This document shows positions 33,340 to 44,287 of a DNA stretch of 64,000 nucleotides, piece after piece. The position numbers and the translations under genes were made by a program. Origin of the DNA: Polytrichum commune. Taxonomy: Eukaryota; Streptophyta; Polytrichopsida; Polytrichales; Polytrichaceae. The notes beneath the pieces were generated by a model. That model was not told the origin of the DNA, did not search any database, and saw nothing but the letters and a program-made list of their open reading frames with translations. The stretch is taken from the NCBI GenBank assembly GCA_950295325.1, contig OX485803.1, positions 41,493,554-41,557,553 of the forward strand, in the 5' to 3' direction. Each line of letters begins with the position of its first letter. Positions within the stretch are counted from its first letter, which is position 1.

Positions 33340-36300
33340 TCAGTGTATTACCTCTCCCTGGTCATGCCTGGACGCCATGGAAGCCTCCACCGCCTCCGCT
33401 TGTCGTTCTCTCTCGCCACCGCCTTCTCCGACGATGTCAGCACCCCTCTCCTGCAAGCGCTCAGTGTCAGGACCTTCTCCTAACCCAACCTCCGCATGTG
33501 CATCATGCATAGGTTCATCGATTGGGATAGGAGTAGAGGTATCACCAGGCCCTCGAGGACCTTCAACATCAGGCATGGGTGTGTCTCTTTCAGACCCATG
33601 CTGGTCCATTGAAGACTGAGCGGTAACGGGGTTTGGGTCGGCCGACCCAAACTCTCGTGCATCATGAGATTGGCCTTGTTGCACTGTAAGGGGGGGCGGG
33701 TTTGGGTCGGACGACCCAAACATGTGGGGGTCGTCCTGCTGATGGGGCGGGGGGATCACCAGGGGCGGCCGAAGTGGTGGGGGGGTCACAGGTCTAGAAG
33801 ACCCGGGAAGGCGCCATATATTGGGGTCATCCGCTTGTTGAACCGGCGGATACGGACGGACGTGGGGGGGAACCATGTGCTGAAAGCTGAAGGAGGATTG
33901 CGGCACGGGCTGCGGAGGAATGTTCTGGGGAGGGAAGCCGGGGGGCAAGTGTGGAAATGAGCCCGGGGGAGCCACCACCAAACCCTGCGCCCACATGCCT
34001 CGAATCACTTGCGTGATCAAGTCCGCACTAGTTGGAGGTTGCGCCAATGCCCGCAGTCGCTCTTGCTCCAATAAGAGAGCCCTTAGCTCTGCCACTTCGT
34101 TCCGCACTGAGGGTTCTTCAGCAGCGGCCTTTTGCAAGCGGACGCGTTGTTCTTCGTCCCTTAACATCTTCTCGTTGGCTTCTTGCACGGTGAGGACTTC
34201 CGGCTTCACCTTCACCATCCCTGCGAAGGCACCTAGAGAGGGAGGGTCCGACCTGAGCCATTTCGCGAGCTCCATGTCGTCCTCGTCTTCGCTGCTAATG
34301 GCAATTGTCTCCTCGATGGCATAGTCGCCATAGAGTTTCTTGCCTTTTAGTTTCCTCCTCTCCCTGAACGCGGCAGTCGCATCCCTGGAGTACATGTCGC
34401 GGGCATCATCAACCGTCAGGACGGGCACCAACTTACTTTGTGGAGTTGCTACCCGCATTGCCTTCTTTCGTTGAGGGGCTTCAGATTCCTGAGTGAAACC
34501 TGTTCCCCCTTCTTCGACCTCGCCCTCCACTTTAGCCTCTTCTTCCTCCTCTTCCACCTCCTCCTCCTCCTCCCCCTCCTCATCACGCGGTCGCCGAGAG
34601 GATGTGCCTGGATGCACTTGGACCAGAGGCTCTGGTACAGCAACTGGAACCCTTATGGCCAATTCTTCAGGGTTGACACGCCTCGCCTTATCCAGCGGGC
34701 TCTCACCCCCTTCAACAGTCTCCTCGGCGTAGCTCCCAGGGATCCAGTCTAGTATATCCATCTTCTTCGCCAATGATTTTTGGGCCTTGTAGAATTGGAT
34801 GTCATTAAGGTCTACATAGCTGTACACGTTCAGCCCCAGCATCTGCAGAAATCCCACCAGATGTTATTATATGGCATAACATATGATTCCACCGAAAAGG
34901 GGAAGTACATACAAGACCTAATATCAATTGCAAAGGTTATAGTTTGGGTCGAGCGACCCAAACTAGCATCGGTGTTAGTTTGGGTCGCTCGACCCAAACT
35001 ATGAAAACAATTATGGTAAGGAGCTTACCATGCCAGCGAAGACGGGCTTGGTGCCGCCGAAGACGTTGAATATACAGTCCCCTCTTCTCGTCAAGGCCCT
35101 CATTATTCGGAGATAGAATTCCATCCGCAACTCGTCCGAATGGTATATGGCATATTTTGCCTCGTCGTAGAGGGACTTACTTGCGCCCAGGCCTTCTGGA
35201 ACTTGGAATAGTTTCTGCATCCGGGTTATGGGGTGGTTCTCCACCTTCAGCAAGGTTGCTTTGAACACAAAGTACAAGCACAACAAATTCATGACTTTGG
35301 TTTTCTTGTCCTTTAGTGTCGTGTACACCCCCTCCGCCGGTGCAGCAATGTAGTGAGACTTAGACACCGCATACTCAGGCTGCAATTTCCTCACAATTTC
35401 ATACACCTGCTCTGCTATCCTATCCTCTACTATCCACAGCCACATATCGACCTCCCTAAGCTTAGGGCTTGCATACTCCACGAACTTCGACATGAAGGGC
35501 TCGTAGAAGGGTGTACCCATTGTGCCCTCAAACGTACTCCCAAGAATGCTCCGGAAGTCTATTATACCAAAGGGGAACCGGTCCGCTGCTCTTACTCGTA
35601 TTTCTTTCCTGGAATCAAGGCCGGGCCATCCCTGGATTTTAATAGGGTCAAAAGCGACAAGGTTGAAATGCGCATCCCCCTCAAAACTTACAATCTTCTT
35701 CTCCTTTATAAAGTTTGAGAAGGCACGCGTCGAGTGTTCTGGAAGAGCCAGGTTCTTCCCACCCTTCACCAGTTTTGACTTTAGGAAGTCTTCTCCTGCC
35801 TCCCTGATCAGAGCTGCCATGGATGCACTGGTGAAGTTGTATTCAGCCTTGAACGCTCTCCAGTTCACCTCGTTCACCTCGTCATCGACAAAAATGTTCT
35901 TTTCCGGGATTAGCTTCTGCAGCTCCTGGACGATCGTTGTTTTCTTCTTCCTATTCTCTGCCCATTCCTTCATTGTGTAGCATGAAGGAACAAAGGATTT
36001 CGGCTTGGTGAAGACTATTTTGGGGTACACCCAAAATCTCTTAGGGGTCGGGTTGTTGTGCAAGATGTGCGTTGCCGCCTTCCCCATTTCCGCCTCCGAA
36101 AGACCCTGCAGACTTCTAAAGAATTCTCTCATGAGAGGCTTCATCGCCTTGAATCGAGAGGACGAGTTGAAGAGGTTGCATGTGTCAGGATCCATGAGAT
36201 CCCCTGTCTCGTGTTTCTCAAACACTGTCTTCCACTTCTGCCAAACCATGTCGGATGATGTAATCAAGTAGATCTCTCCTCTTAGCTCATTGTACTTCTT

Positions 36301-38042
36301 TTGCTTGTGACTTGAATTGTCAATTGAGGAGAACTTGTTTATCATTTGGTATTTGAAAAACTGCACAAGAGCATAGAATGCGTGTTAATTCTCAATATGT
36401 TGTTTCCAAACAAAGAAGAAAAATGATGAACAACAAACTGCGTAGACAAACACAAACTAAAACACAAGGTTTGGGTCGAGCGACCCAAACTGTATGAAGA
36501 AACACAAGGTTTGGGTCGAGCGACCCAAACTGTATGAAGAAACACAAGGTTTGGGTCGAGCGACCCAAACTGTATGAAGAAACACAAGGTTTGGGTCGAG
36601 CGACCCAAACTGTATGAAGAAACGCAAAGTTTGGGTCGAGCGACCCAAACTGTATGAAGAAACCCAAAGTTTGGGTCGAGCGACCCAAACTCTGTTTGAG
36701 AAACAATGCTCACCTCCCACTTTGGATTCTTGTCTTTTGCATTCTCCCTTTCCTTGGGAGGCCGGCCGTAGAACTCCCACACATCCCGCGATGCCATGAT
36801 GGTCATAATCCAAGAAGCTTGATATGCCCGCTTCTTGTTATTCATGTTGAAATAGCGGGAGATATCGCTCAGCCGGGTTTTGTCGTCCGACCACACGACC
36901 AATGCCTTCCATACCTTCAATTTTTCCTTTAGACCATTAGGATCATTCCACTCCGTCATCAGTTGAAGTTTCTTTGAAGCTTCAACACTGTGCTGACCGT
37001 CAATCAGCCAAAAATCGCCTTTCTCTATAGAAGGCCACATATCCAGTGTAGGCATTCTTTTGTGTCCCTGAGGCATGACAACAATAGTCTGCCTATCATG
37101 TTTAAACTGGTCGCTCACCATCTGGGCGATTAACCAATCAACATACGCATCTTCCTTTGCCCGAACGCACTTCTCTGGTGGCGCTAGGTGGCATTGTGCG
37201 ATGTTGACATCAAACTTGAATTCTCTACCCATGAAAAAACAATGTAAACACTTGGTGTCGAAATTGTTGAGTATTTTCTGGATCTCCGATGGCTCCACTC
37301 CTTTCCCGGGCTTGGGCATACGTAGCTCCGGTGAAACAGGCTCATCTGTCATGGCAGATACTGACTCTCTCGGCCTCTTAGATGGTGTCGTCTGCCGGCT
37401 TTGTGATGGCGTCGGTGTTTCACTATCAGCAGGAGTTGCCGTAGGTGTTGTTCTCCTCGAGTCAGCTGGAACCGGTCGGGGCTTCCTCACTGTTTGAGGT
37501 CTTGACGACCCTGCGCCCTCTTCAACAGTCGCCTTGCGCCTCACAACTTGTTGAGATTTTGACTTGCTTTGCTGGGTCTTGTTTATTGCGTTGATTGCCT
37601 GCTTAAGTTTAGTGAACCTGGTTGCAACCTTCGTGTTTGAAATGATCGCATCTATGAAGATTGTATCCGGTTTAACAATGTCTGGCTCAGCGCAGGATTC
37701 CTTCACGTATACCGGATCGAATGGCTCGGCTTGCTCATGCATGAACATGTGCACATTTTCCAGAGAAGAGTTTTCCAGGATGACGTCAACGTGCTCTCCT
37801 AGAGCATGAACTGATGCCACCTCCCATCCCGTCAAAGCATCCCATGTGTGTTGCTCCTCCGTGCCAACCTTCAAAACAAGGAGGATTTTGAATTGAGTTG
37901 CCTTTACTACAAGAAAGGACCATGCAATTACGAGGTCTTCTTTTGCTACGTAGGATTGGTTTTTAGGAGTTTCGTGCTCCTGCCAGATCGCGTCTGGTGC
38001 CGGCTTGAACCATCGTTCTCCAGGTCTTTTCTTGGGGGGCAT
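33340..38042 (-). CDS. Large DGQH-motif (ParB/DndB-like) protein, 3 exons, 1387 aa
   Basis: Exons 36714-38042, 35029-36360 and 33340-34842 join in phase 0 (donors GTGAGC and GTAAGC, acceptors TGCAG). The start MPPKKRPGERW directly follows a TTGCAG acceptor, which suggests a 5' UTR intron. Residues about 160-260 are a Ser/Thr/Pro/Arg-rich linker. Residues 300-443 contain FWLIDGQHSVEASKKL (D348), the DGxH(R) signature of ParB/Srx-fold and DndB-type proteins. The usual Arg after His is Ser. LSDISRYFNMNN follows. Exon 2 (444 residues) is a well-ordered chain I do not recognise (YCLYFVFK-like and WLWIVEDRIAEQVYEIV segments). Exon 3 has an acidic run (EEEEEVEEEEEE), a coiled coil (EVAELRALLLEQERLRALA) and a Pro-rich tail. 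Two palindromes are translated in frame as FGSSDPNP and FGSADPNP. Introns 1 and 2 hold six and two palindromes. Enzymatic or DNA-binding roles are inference. Confidence 0.65.
34945..35001. repeat. Palindrome pair in intron 2 of the DGQH gene
   Basis: Two full copies, one with centre AG and one with centre CT, lie about 33 bp apart in an otherwise ordinary intron of 186 bp (34843-35028). Confidence 0.9.
36460..36692. repeat. Six palindromes in tandem in intron 1 of the DGQH gene
   Basis: Each unit of about 40 bp is 'aaacacaag', the palindrome with centre AG, then 'tgtatgaag'. The six units are almost identical, so amplification is recent. The array ends about 20 bp before the exon 1 donor (in + coordinates, 36692 versus 36713). 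Open frames through the array (GSSDPN- and VWVARPK-like repeats) come from the palindrome and are not genes. Confidence 0.95.
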
Positions 38043-38065
38043 CTGCAAGTAGAAATACATATGTT

Positions 38066-38855
38066 AGTTTCGGTCGGGCGACCCAAACTCTTTCAAATCA
38101 TATAGGCTTATGTCTGGGTTTAGTAACATTTATATATGGGGTTACTTTTCACAGGTTTGGGTCGAACGACCCAAACCTGTGCCTACAATGGCTAATGAAT
38201 AATATATTATTTGGCTACGAAAACCAATCTTTAAGTTCATGGATACAACAATCATCACGAGCTACTGTTCTAGTTGTGGGTCATTTCATTATTGCTTGGG
38301 TGTTTGAGTTGTTGTTTATAAGTGTAAGTATTGTTCGTAAGCAGTAAAAATTTACGCAGAGTTTGGGTCGTTCGACCCAAACTTTGTAGCGGTATGGAAT
38401 GATCGGCTATGGCCTTTGATCATACCCAAGATGATGATTACCTAAATTATGAATTACCATTTCATGCGCTGTTTGGGTCGAACGACCCAAACTCTGCAGA
38501 TGGATTGGGTCGAGCGACCCAAAGCATGTGCTAGTTTGGGTCGAGCGACCCAAAGCATGTGCTAGTTTGGGTCGAGCGACCCAAACTCTGCAGATGGATT
38601 GGGTCGATAGGGTTAGATATTCACCCAAGATGATGATTAAATTAATTATAAATGAACATTTGATGCGGAGTTTGGCTAAACCCTAGACCCAAACAATGCT
38701 TATGGTTTGGGTCGAGCGACCCAAACTCTGCAGATGGATTGGCGCCCACGACCCAAAGCATCTGCTAGTTTGGGTCGAACGACCCAAAGCATCTTTAGAG
38801 TTTGGGTCGAACGATCCAAACCAGCTGGAGAGTTTGGGTCGCTCTACCCAAACCA
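38066..38855. repeat. Palindrome cluster upstream of the DGQH gene
   Basis: About 11 copies occur, near 38066, 38155, 38361, 38471, 38502, 38536, 38567, 38706, 38769, 38800 and 38832, plus half-sites near 38600 and 38890. Centres vary (GG, AA, TT, AG, CT) and spacing is irregular. Several copies follow 'ctgcagatgg' or 'catgtgcta'. The cluster lies in the promoter or 5' UTR intron. Confidence 0.9.
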
Positions 38856-40769
38856 GCTGCAGAGTTTAGTGTTTTAGGGTTTCAAACTGAAGTTTGGGTC
38901 GTCTCTCGAAACACTTTTGATTCCAGAGACCTTTATAATGTGTTTACGCAGCATATACAATGCTTATGCATTGTAGATGCTGCGAAACTTTAAAGAAATT
39001 GACACACATAAAGAAGTTGAAGAAATCACCTTGCTTTGCAAACTACACAACAAGCTGCTGTTGGAAGCAGTTCTAACAAGCTAGTCTTGGAAGCTGATTC
39101 TAGAAAGGATTGGATATCATAAAACTAAGAACGCCTCACAAACATTCACTCTGAATTGAAGAAGCTTTCACAAACATTCACTCAGAATTAAACAATCCCT
39201 CACAAACATTCACTCTAAATGTAACAAGTGTTTACAAACATGAACAAAGAAGCTATCTGAAGGCCACACATGCATCCTGATTTTCGAACAATCATTCTAA
39301 TTCCGAAATCACTCTACACTCACACATGAATGTTTCTAAGACCAGGAGGAACTGACACAACCACTTTGAAACAACACTCACACTCCAAAACAACAAAGAC
39401 GTTTTGAAATGGCTAAAATGTATAGACTTTAATACAAAAACAAACCCTAAACTCATACTACACTCAGAACTCGGTCAATGCGCACTCAATGAACAACAAA
39501 ATAGATCAAAAGAAGAGGAGGAGTGAAAGAGAGAATGAGATAATGATGAAGAGGGAAGGAGAGAGGGAATGCAAGTTCGACAAGGAGAGAGAGAATGCAA
39601 GGGAGGAGGCGGCGCTTTCAAGAGCGGCGGCGCCTCCAGAAAGTATGAGGAACGTACAAAGGAGGAGGAGCTTGGAGCGGAGGAGAGAGAAGGAGAAAGT
39701 GCGGAGGGGAGAGTGAAAGGGGGAAGGTCACTCAAGGGCGGGACCCATTCGGGCCGGCGCCTTTCGTGTCCGTTCGGCTCATGGCCGCCACGTGTCACGG
39801 GGCGCTCCATGGCCCAAACGAATACACAATCTGAGCCATTGGAGAGCCCCAGGCCCATCGACGGTCGATAGGCCTCGCAGGTGGGTATCCTTTAGCCACC
39901 TATCCCATACCATCCTTGAGGATACTAAAAAACCTTTATAGCCTAAGGTTTTTAATTTAATGGTCCCCCGATGGATTTGCTAATATCAAATAATGAAACT
40001 GTATTGGTTTTGTAATTTTAGTAATCTACACATATGCATGAATCGAGAATGATAGATACTAGACTAAGAGGAGTATTTAATAATTATATTGCAATCCTCG
40101 TAGGCAATTACATAATGGAATAATATAACTATGGTAACCATTTACACAATGAATGGTTTCGAGTTATATATTGTAATTATCTATGAAGGTTGTTGGTAAA
40201 GGACAATGCTATAGCCTACGATGGATCCGTTAACACATACCATTGAACTAAATCTAATTATACAAGTTTATGTAGTGTCATTCATTATAATATGGAATTA
40301 TGCAATATTAAGTGTTGACAACTTAATATCATTGTTGTTTGCGAAAAGCAACAAAGATGTTGTTTGATTTATAGCATGATGGAACATTAACATACTTATT
40401 TACAAGTTTACATATTTATGAGATACAAATATATTGAAGCGGGTGTTTTTGCTGAAGAACCCAATTAAGAACTCATATGAAGATGGTTTAGGTAGGACGA
40501 CCCAAACATTAGACAATGTTGTTGTTGTTCATATATTTAGTTGAGACAAGATAAAGTCTACAAATATTGAATATAGTGATAGTAAATGAGAGAAGCACCA
40601 TGTATACAAATATGAAGCTATCAAATACTAATATGTGGAGTTTAACATTATATGAAGCCATTTAAGCAATCACTTTGTTGTTGGATGATCCCTCCACATA
40701 TATTAAACAACATATCTTATTAGGAAATGAGGCACAAATTACAGTAGATGGTGTTCTATATGGAAGCCA

Positions 40770-41318
40770 CACGGGTAGGTCACTCTAAGGCATTTTTGTG
40801 CACCACGTGCGGCTCAGGGTTTTTTGTTTTGGGGCTATTTACCTTCAAGGGTTGAATTAAAGCCTCCCTATAATTACTTGAATTTCAAAAATGGCCCATT
40901 TGTTTGCACCCTTCCATTACTTATATTGTCCAAGTCACTGCAATTTTTTGTACTCTATATTCCTTTTAAGTAATAAAAGCTAATCTACTTCCTGTTAAGG
41001 GAAACCATGGAAACAAAGAAGGGTGCAAACAATAATATCATTGCAAACAAAGTTATGAAGAAAACACATAGGAGACCATAGCAAACATTATACTAAACAT
41101 ACCTTCTAGGAACCTTATCTTCAGCCCCTATATTAATTTTACAAAAAAATAATGGCCCACATTTTATGTCCATCTAACTTACTTATAATGGGATTGTCTA
41201 CATTTAATGGCCCCTTCATTATTTGGAATTCCTTTATAATTTTTATTTCAAATGATTTCAATCCTCTCTATATTATGCCGAACGTCGTTTTTAAAATGCA
41301 CTAAGTGACCTACCCGTG
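40770..41318. mobile_element. Nested 549-bp MITE with 8-bp target duplication
   Basis: The left end CACGGGTAGGTCACT is matched by the inverse AGTGACCTACCCGTG at the right end, and similarity continues through a 'gcattttt' block. The flanks are GGAAGCCA (40762-40769) and GGAAGCAA (41319-41326), identical at 7 of 8 bases. No coding capacity. An 8-bp duplication points to hAT or a similar superfamily. Confidence 0.75.
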
Positions 41319-41345
41319 GGAAGCAACCCTGAACAACTACGAGGG

Positions 41346-41392
41346 TGTAGGGTGTAGGGTGTAGGGTTTAGGGTTTAGGGTTTAGGGTATAT
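41346..41392. repeat. Interstitial telomere-like repeats (TTTAGGG)
   Basis: Three GTGTAGGG units grade into about three TTTAGGG units, the plant telomere motif. With so few units it could be a telo-box-rich stretch or a healed break. Confidence 0.85.
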
Positions 41393-43260
41393 AAATGTGT
41401 CTTGTTGCACTCGAAGCCATAAATGAATGGCGCATAGGTCAAATGAGGGGGCCAAGTCGCTTGTGGTTCTAAAAACAAATGTATATAGATATCACAATAG
41501 TCTAATTCATGAACATGAACGTTGGTTACATTTCATGTTATGTTTGTTATGTATGTTATGTTACGTCGTAGATGCGTTCATATTTAGTGTATAAATCTCT
41601 AAATATCTTATTTAGTGTAGTGACACTAGAACACACCAACATGTATTTAAGGACATGTTCTGCTCAACTTGCATTGAATAGATACAACTATATATGTTTA
41701 GATTTTTCATCAAACATTTGTTAAAACAAATAAAGTTGACTACATTTTTTTTGGCAAGCCAAATCAATAAAAACTATAGGTACAAAACACAACTACAATA
41801 AGTATGATATTTAGTGTTTGATACACTAAATACAAGTGAATACACAATATATCAATAACCATATGAAAGTAATAAACATTAAATATAAGCTATAGTAATA
41901 TGTGGCATTGACATGTTTGAATTTAGTGTTAGTAAGGATGTGAAAAGAAGAAATATACGTGAGAGTAGAAGGTAGCAACACATTTACTTCTAACACTAAC
42001 TGTCATAGGATTGAAAATTAATGTTGAGCATGTAAGGGTGGTAACCATAGTCCGCCAAGAGCCTAAGGCTAGTGTAAATGCAGCCTACAAAATTTGTGAC
42101 TTAGCCTATAAAATTTTGAAAGTGTAGGACAAAGAGCCTATGGACAATTTTAAAACATAGGATATCAACCTATGTGGTAAAAAACATGTAGGAAATTTTG
42201 CCTACAAAGTTTTTAAAAGAGCGGATTTTAGCCATTCATCCTTCTTCAAATTGGGAAATTAGTTGGCCTAAGTACATATCTTTAGGCTAATACTCGGGGC
42301 TCTTGAGTGGCACATAGGCGGATATCAATAATAGCCCTGACTCCCTCCCCGTCGATCTTTACAAATACCACAGCCCAAGCCCCATCACCGCATAGAGGTT
42401 GAATCAGAAGATGGTGAGGACTTTCACCCTTAAACTCATTTGAATTTTAGCAACCTTTCATAACTTATAATCAACTCTTTAAAAAGGAGTTGGTTAATCC
42501 TTGGCCTTCAAACGTGGTGAAGGGCTTAGCCAGGTTCAATTCCTGCCAAGGATACCACTTAGTACTCAAATTTTGAATTTAAAGCCTACAACATTAAAAG
42601 ATATGAAGGATTTTAACCTACTAAAAATTAGTTTTAAAGGCAATTGGCAGGTAACTTAAAAACTCAAAAGGTTTTCAACTTACAAAAATTTGATATTGTA
42701 GGATGCAACCTATGCCATGAGGGAAATAGCCTATGCCCTTTTAAAGAGGTAGGCAATTAACCTCAATAACTTCAAAAACTTTTCGGACACTGGTGGTAAC
42801 AACACTACATATAATCAAATCCACACATCATATTTTGTGTAGTTATTTAATAGCGGAATTAGGAGGTTAGTTGTCCAAGGTCATTTGATGGTTGGCGCCA
42901 CGAAGAGGCAAGCTAAATATGGATGCTCTATTACCAACAAGAAGCGGGAAATTCTGTCAGAAGGTTTGAACTTAGGTTTAGGGTTTACGTTCGGGCGGGA
43001 AAGGGATCCAAAGAGGAAGGCCAAGGCGGAGGCGGGTAGTATAAAGTACCAAACCCCCCAAACTTTGCTCCTTTTTTCTCATCTCTCCATTCTGAAATGG
43101 TTGCAAGCTCTCTCAAGTAGTGGTGGAGTGCAAGGTTCGTGTATGCATCCGTTGATGAGTAGCTAATTACAACAGCCATGCACGGCCTGAATTCTTCCAA
43201 TTAGTATCCACGTAGCTGAATATGGAAGATTACCGCAATTTAAGGCGGAATTTGCGGAAT

Positions 43261-44094
43261 GTTTGGATCGCTCGACCCAAACCCACCCCCATAGTGAGGT
43301 TTGGGTCGAGCGACCCAAACCCACCCCTATCACGGGCTGGGCCTGGATTAGCAAGCCCATCCTGTCACGAGGTTTGGGTCGCTCGACCCAAACCCACCCC
43401 CTCTCACGGGCTGGGCCTGGATTAGCAGGCCCATCCTGTAACGAGGTTTGGGTCGCTCGACCCAAACACACCTCCATTGTGAGGTTTGGGTCGAGCGACC
43501 CAAACCCACCCCTGTCACGGGTTGGGCCTGGATTAGCAGGCCCATCCTGTCACGAGGTTTGGGTCGCTCGACCCAAACCCACCTCCATTATGAGGTTTGG
43601 GTCGAGCGACCCAAACCCACCGCTATCACGCGCTGGGCCTGGATTGCCAGGCCCATCCTGTCATGAGGTTTGGGTCGCACGACCCAAACACACCTCCATT
43701 GTGAGGTTTGGGGCAAGCGACCCAAACCCACCCCTGTCAGGGGTTGGGCCTGGATTAACAGGCCCATCCTGTCACGAGGTTTGGGTCGAGCGACCCAAAC
43801 CCACCCCTATCAAGGGCTGGGTCTGGATTACCAGGCCCATCCTGTCACGAGGTTTGGGTCGAGCGACCCAAACCCACCCCTATCAAGGGCTGGGTCTGGA
43901 TTACTAGGCCCATCCTGTCACGAGGTTTGGGTCGCTCGACCCAAACACACCTCCATTGTGAGGTTTGGGTTGAGCGACCCAAACCCACCTCCATTGTGAG
44001 GTTTGGGTCGAGCGACCCAAACCCACCCCTGTCACGGGTTGGGCCTGGATTAGCAGGCCCATCCTATCACGAGGTTTGGGTTGCTCGACCCAAA
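43261..44094. repeat. Palindrome array upstream of the candidate transposase gene
   Basis: Fifteen copies of the palindrome begin at 43261, 43299, 43372, 43446, 43483, 43557, 43594, 43668, 43705, 43779, 43852, 43925, 43962, 43999 and 44073. CT-centred and AG-centred copies often alternate in pairs 37 bp apart. Between pairs lies a second inverted repeat, GGGCCTG-(6 bp)-CAGGCCC, eight times. The array ends about 190 bp before the ATG at 44288. Long open frames across it on both strands are repeat artefacts. Confidence 0.95.
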
Positions 44095-44287
44095 CCCACC
44101 CTCATGCACACAATGGGGATGTGCATAGACGGATCCTGACTAAACTGTTGTGCGCTCCATCTTTTTGGAACCCATCGATATAATATTCATACAACATGTG
44201 TTATGATAAGGTTTCTGTGTTTTTCTATTGGACCCTATAGCTTTTGTCAATTCTTTACAAGGTTCCATGTTCATGTGTGTAGGCAAA

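Larger units (their letters stand above)
38900..43200. other. Central non-coding part of the transposon
   Basis: No supported gene was found. A purine-rich tract at 39489-39720 (pyrimidine-rich on the minus strand) and the GC-rich block to 39900 look like the promoter/5' UTR of the minus-strand gene. Near 40300-40586 is a decayed relative of the 48590-48842 MITE. A nested MITE occupies 40770-41318 and a telomere-like array 41346-41392. From 42.0 to 42.8 kb there is AT-rich sequence with repeated 'cctacaaa' words. Confidence 0.55.

Noticed and set aside
36392-36932. ORFs across the six-palindrome array in intron 1
   Set aside because: Same palindrome artefact. The region is bounded by good splice signals and joins two in-phase exons.
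39475-39871. Ser/Pro/Leu-rich minus ORF and Arg/Glu-rich plus ORF
   Set aside because: Both come from a simple purine/pyrimidine tract. The better reading is a promoter or 5' UTR.
33200-43260. CRISPR-like array (regular palindromic repeats)
   Set aside because: Spacing is irregular or the spacers are near-identical, the host is eukaryotic, and there are no Cas genes. The repeats are a transposon-linked palindrome family.
43222-44139. Several long plus- and minus-strand ORFs of WVARPKP / GSSDPNP repeats
   Set aside because: They run entirely within the palindrome array, occur in several frames on both strands and have no non-repeat domain. They are artefacts of a stop-free palindrome.
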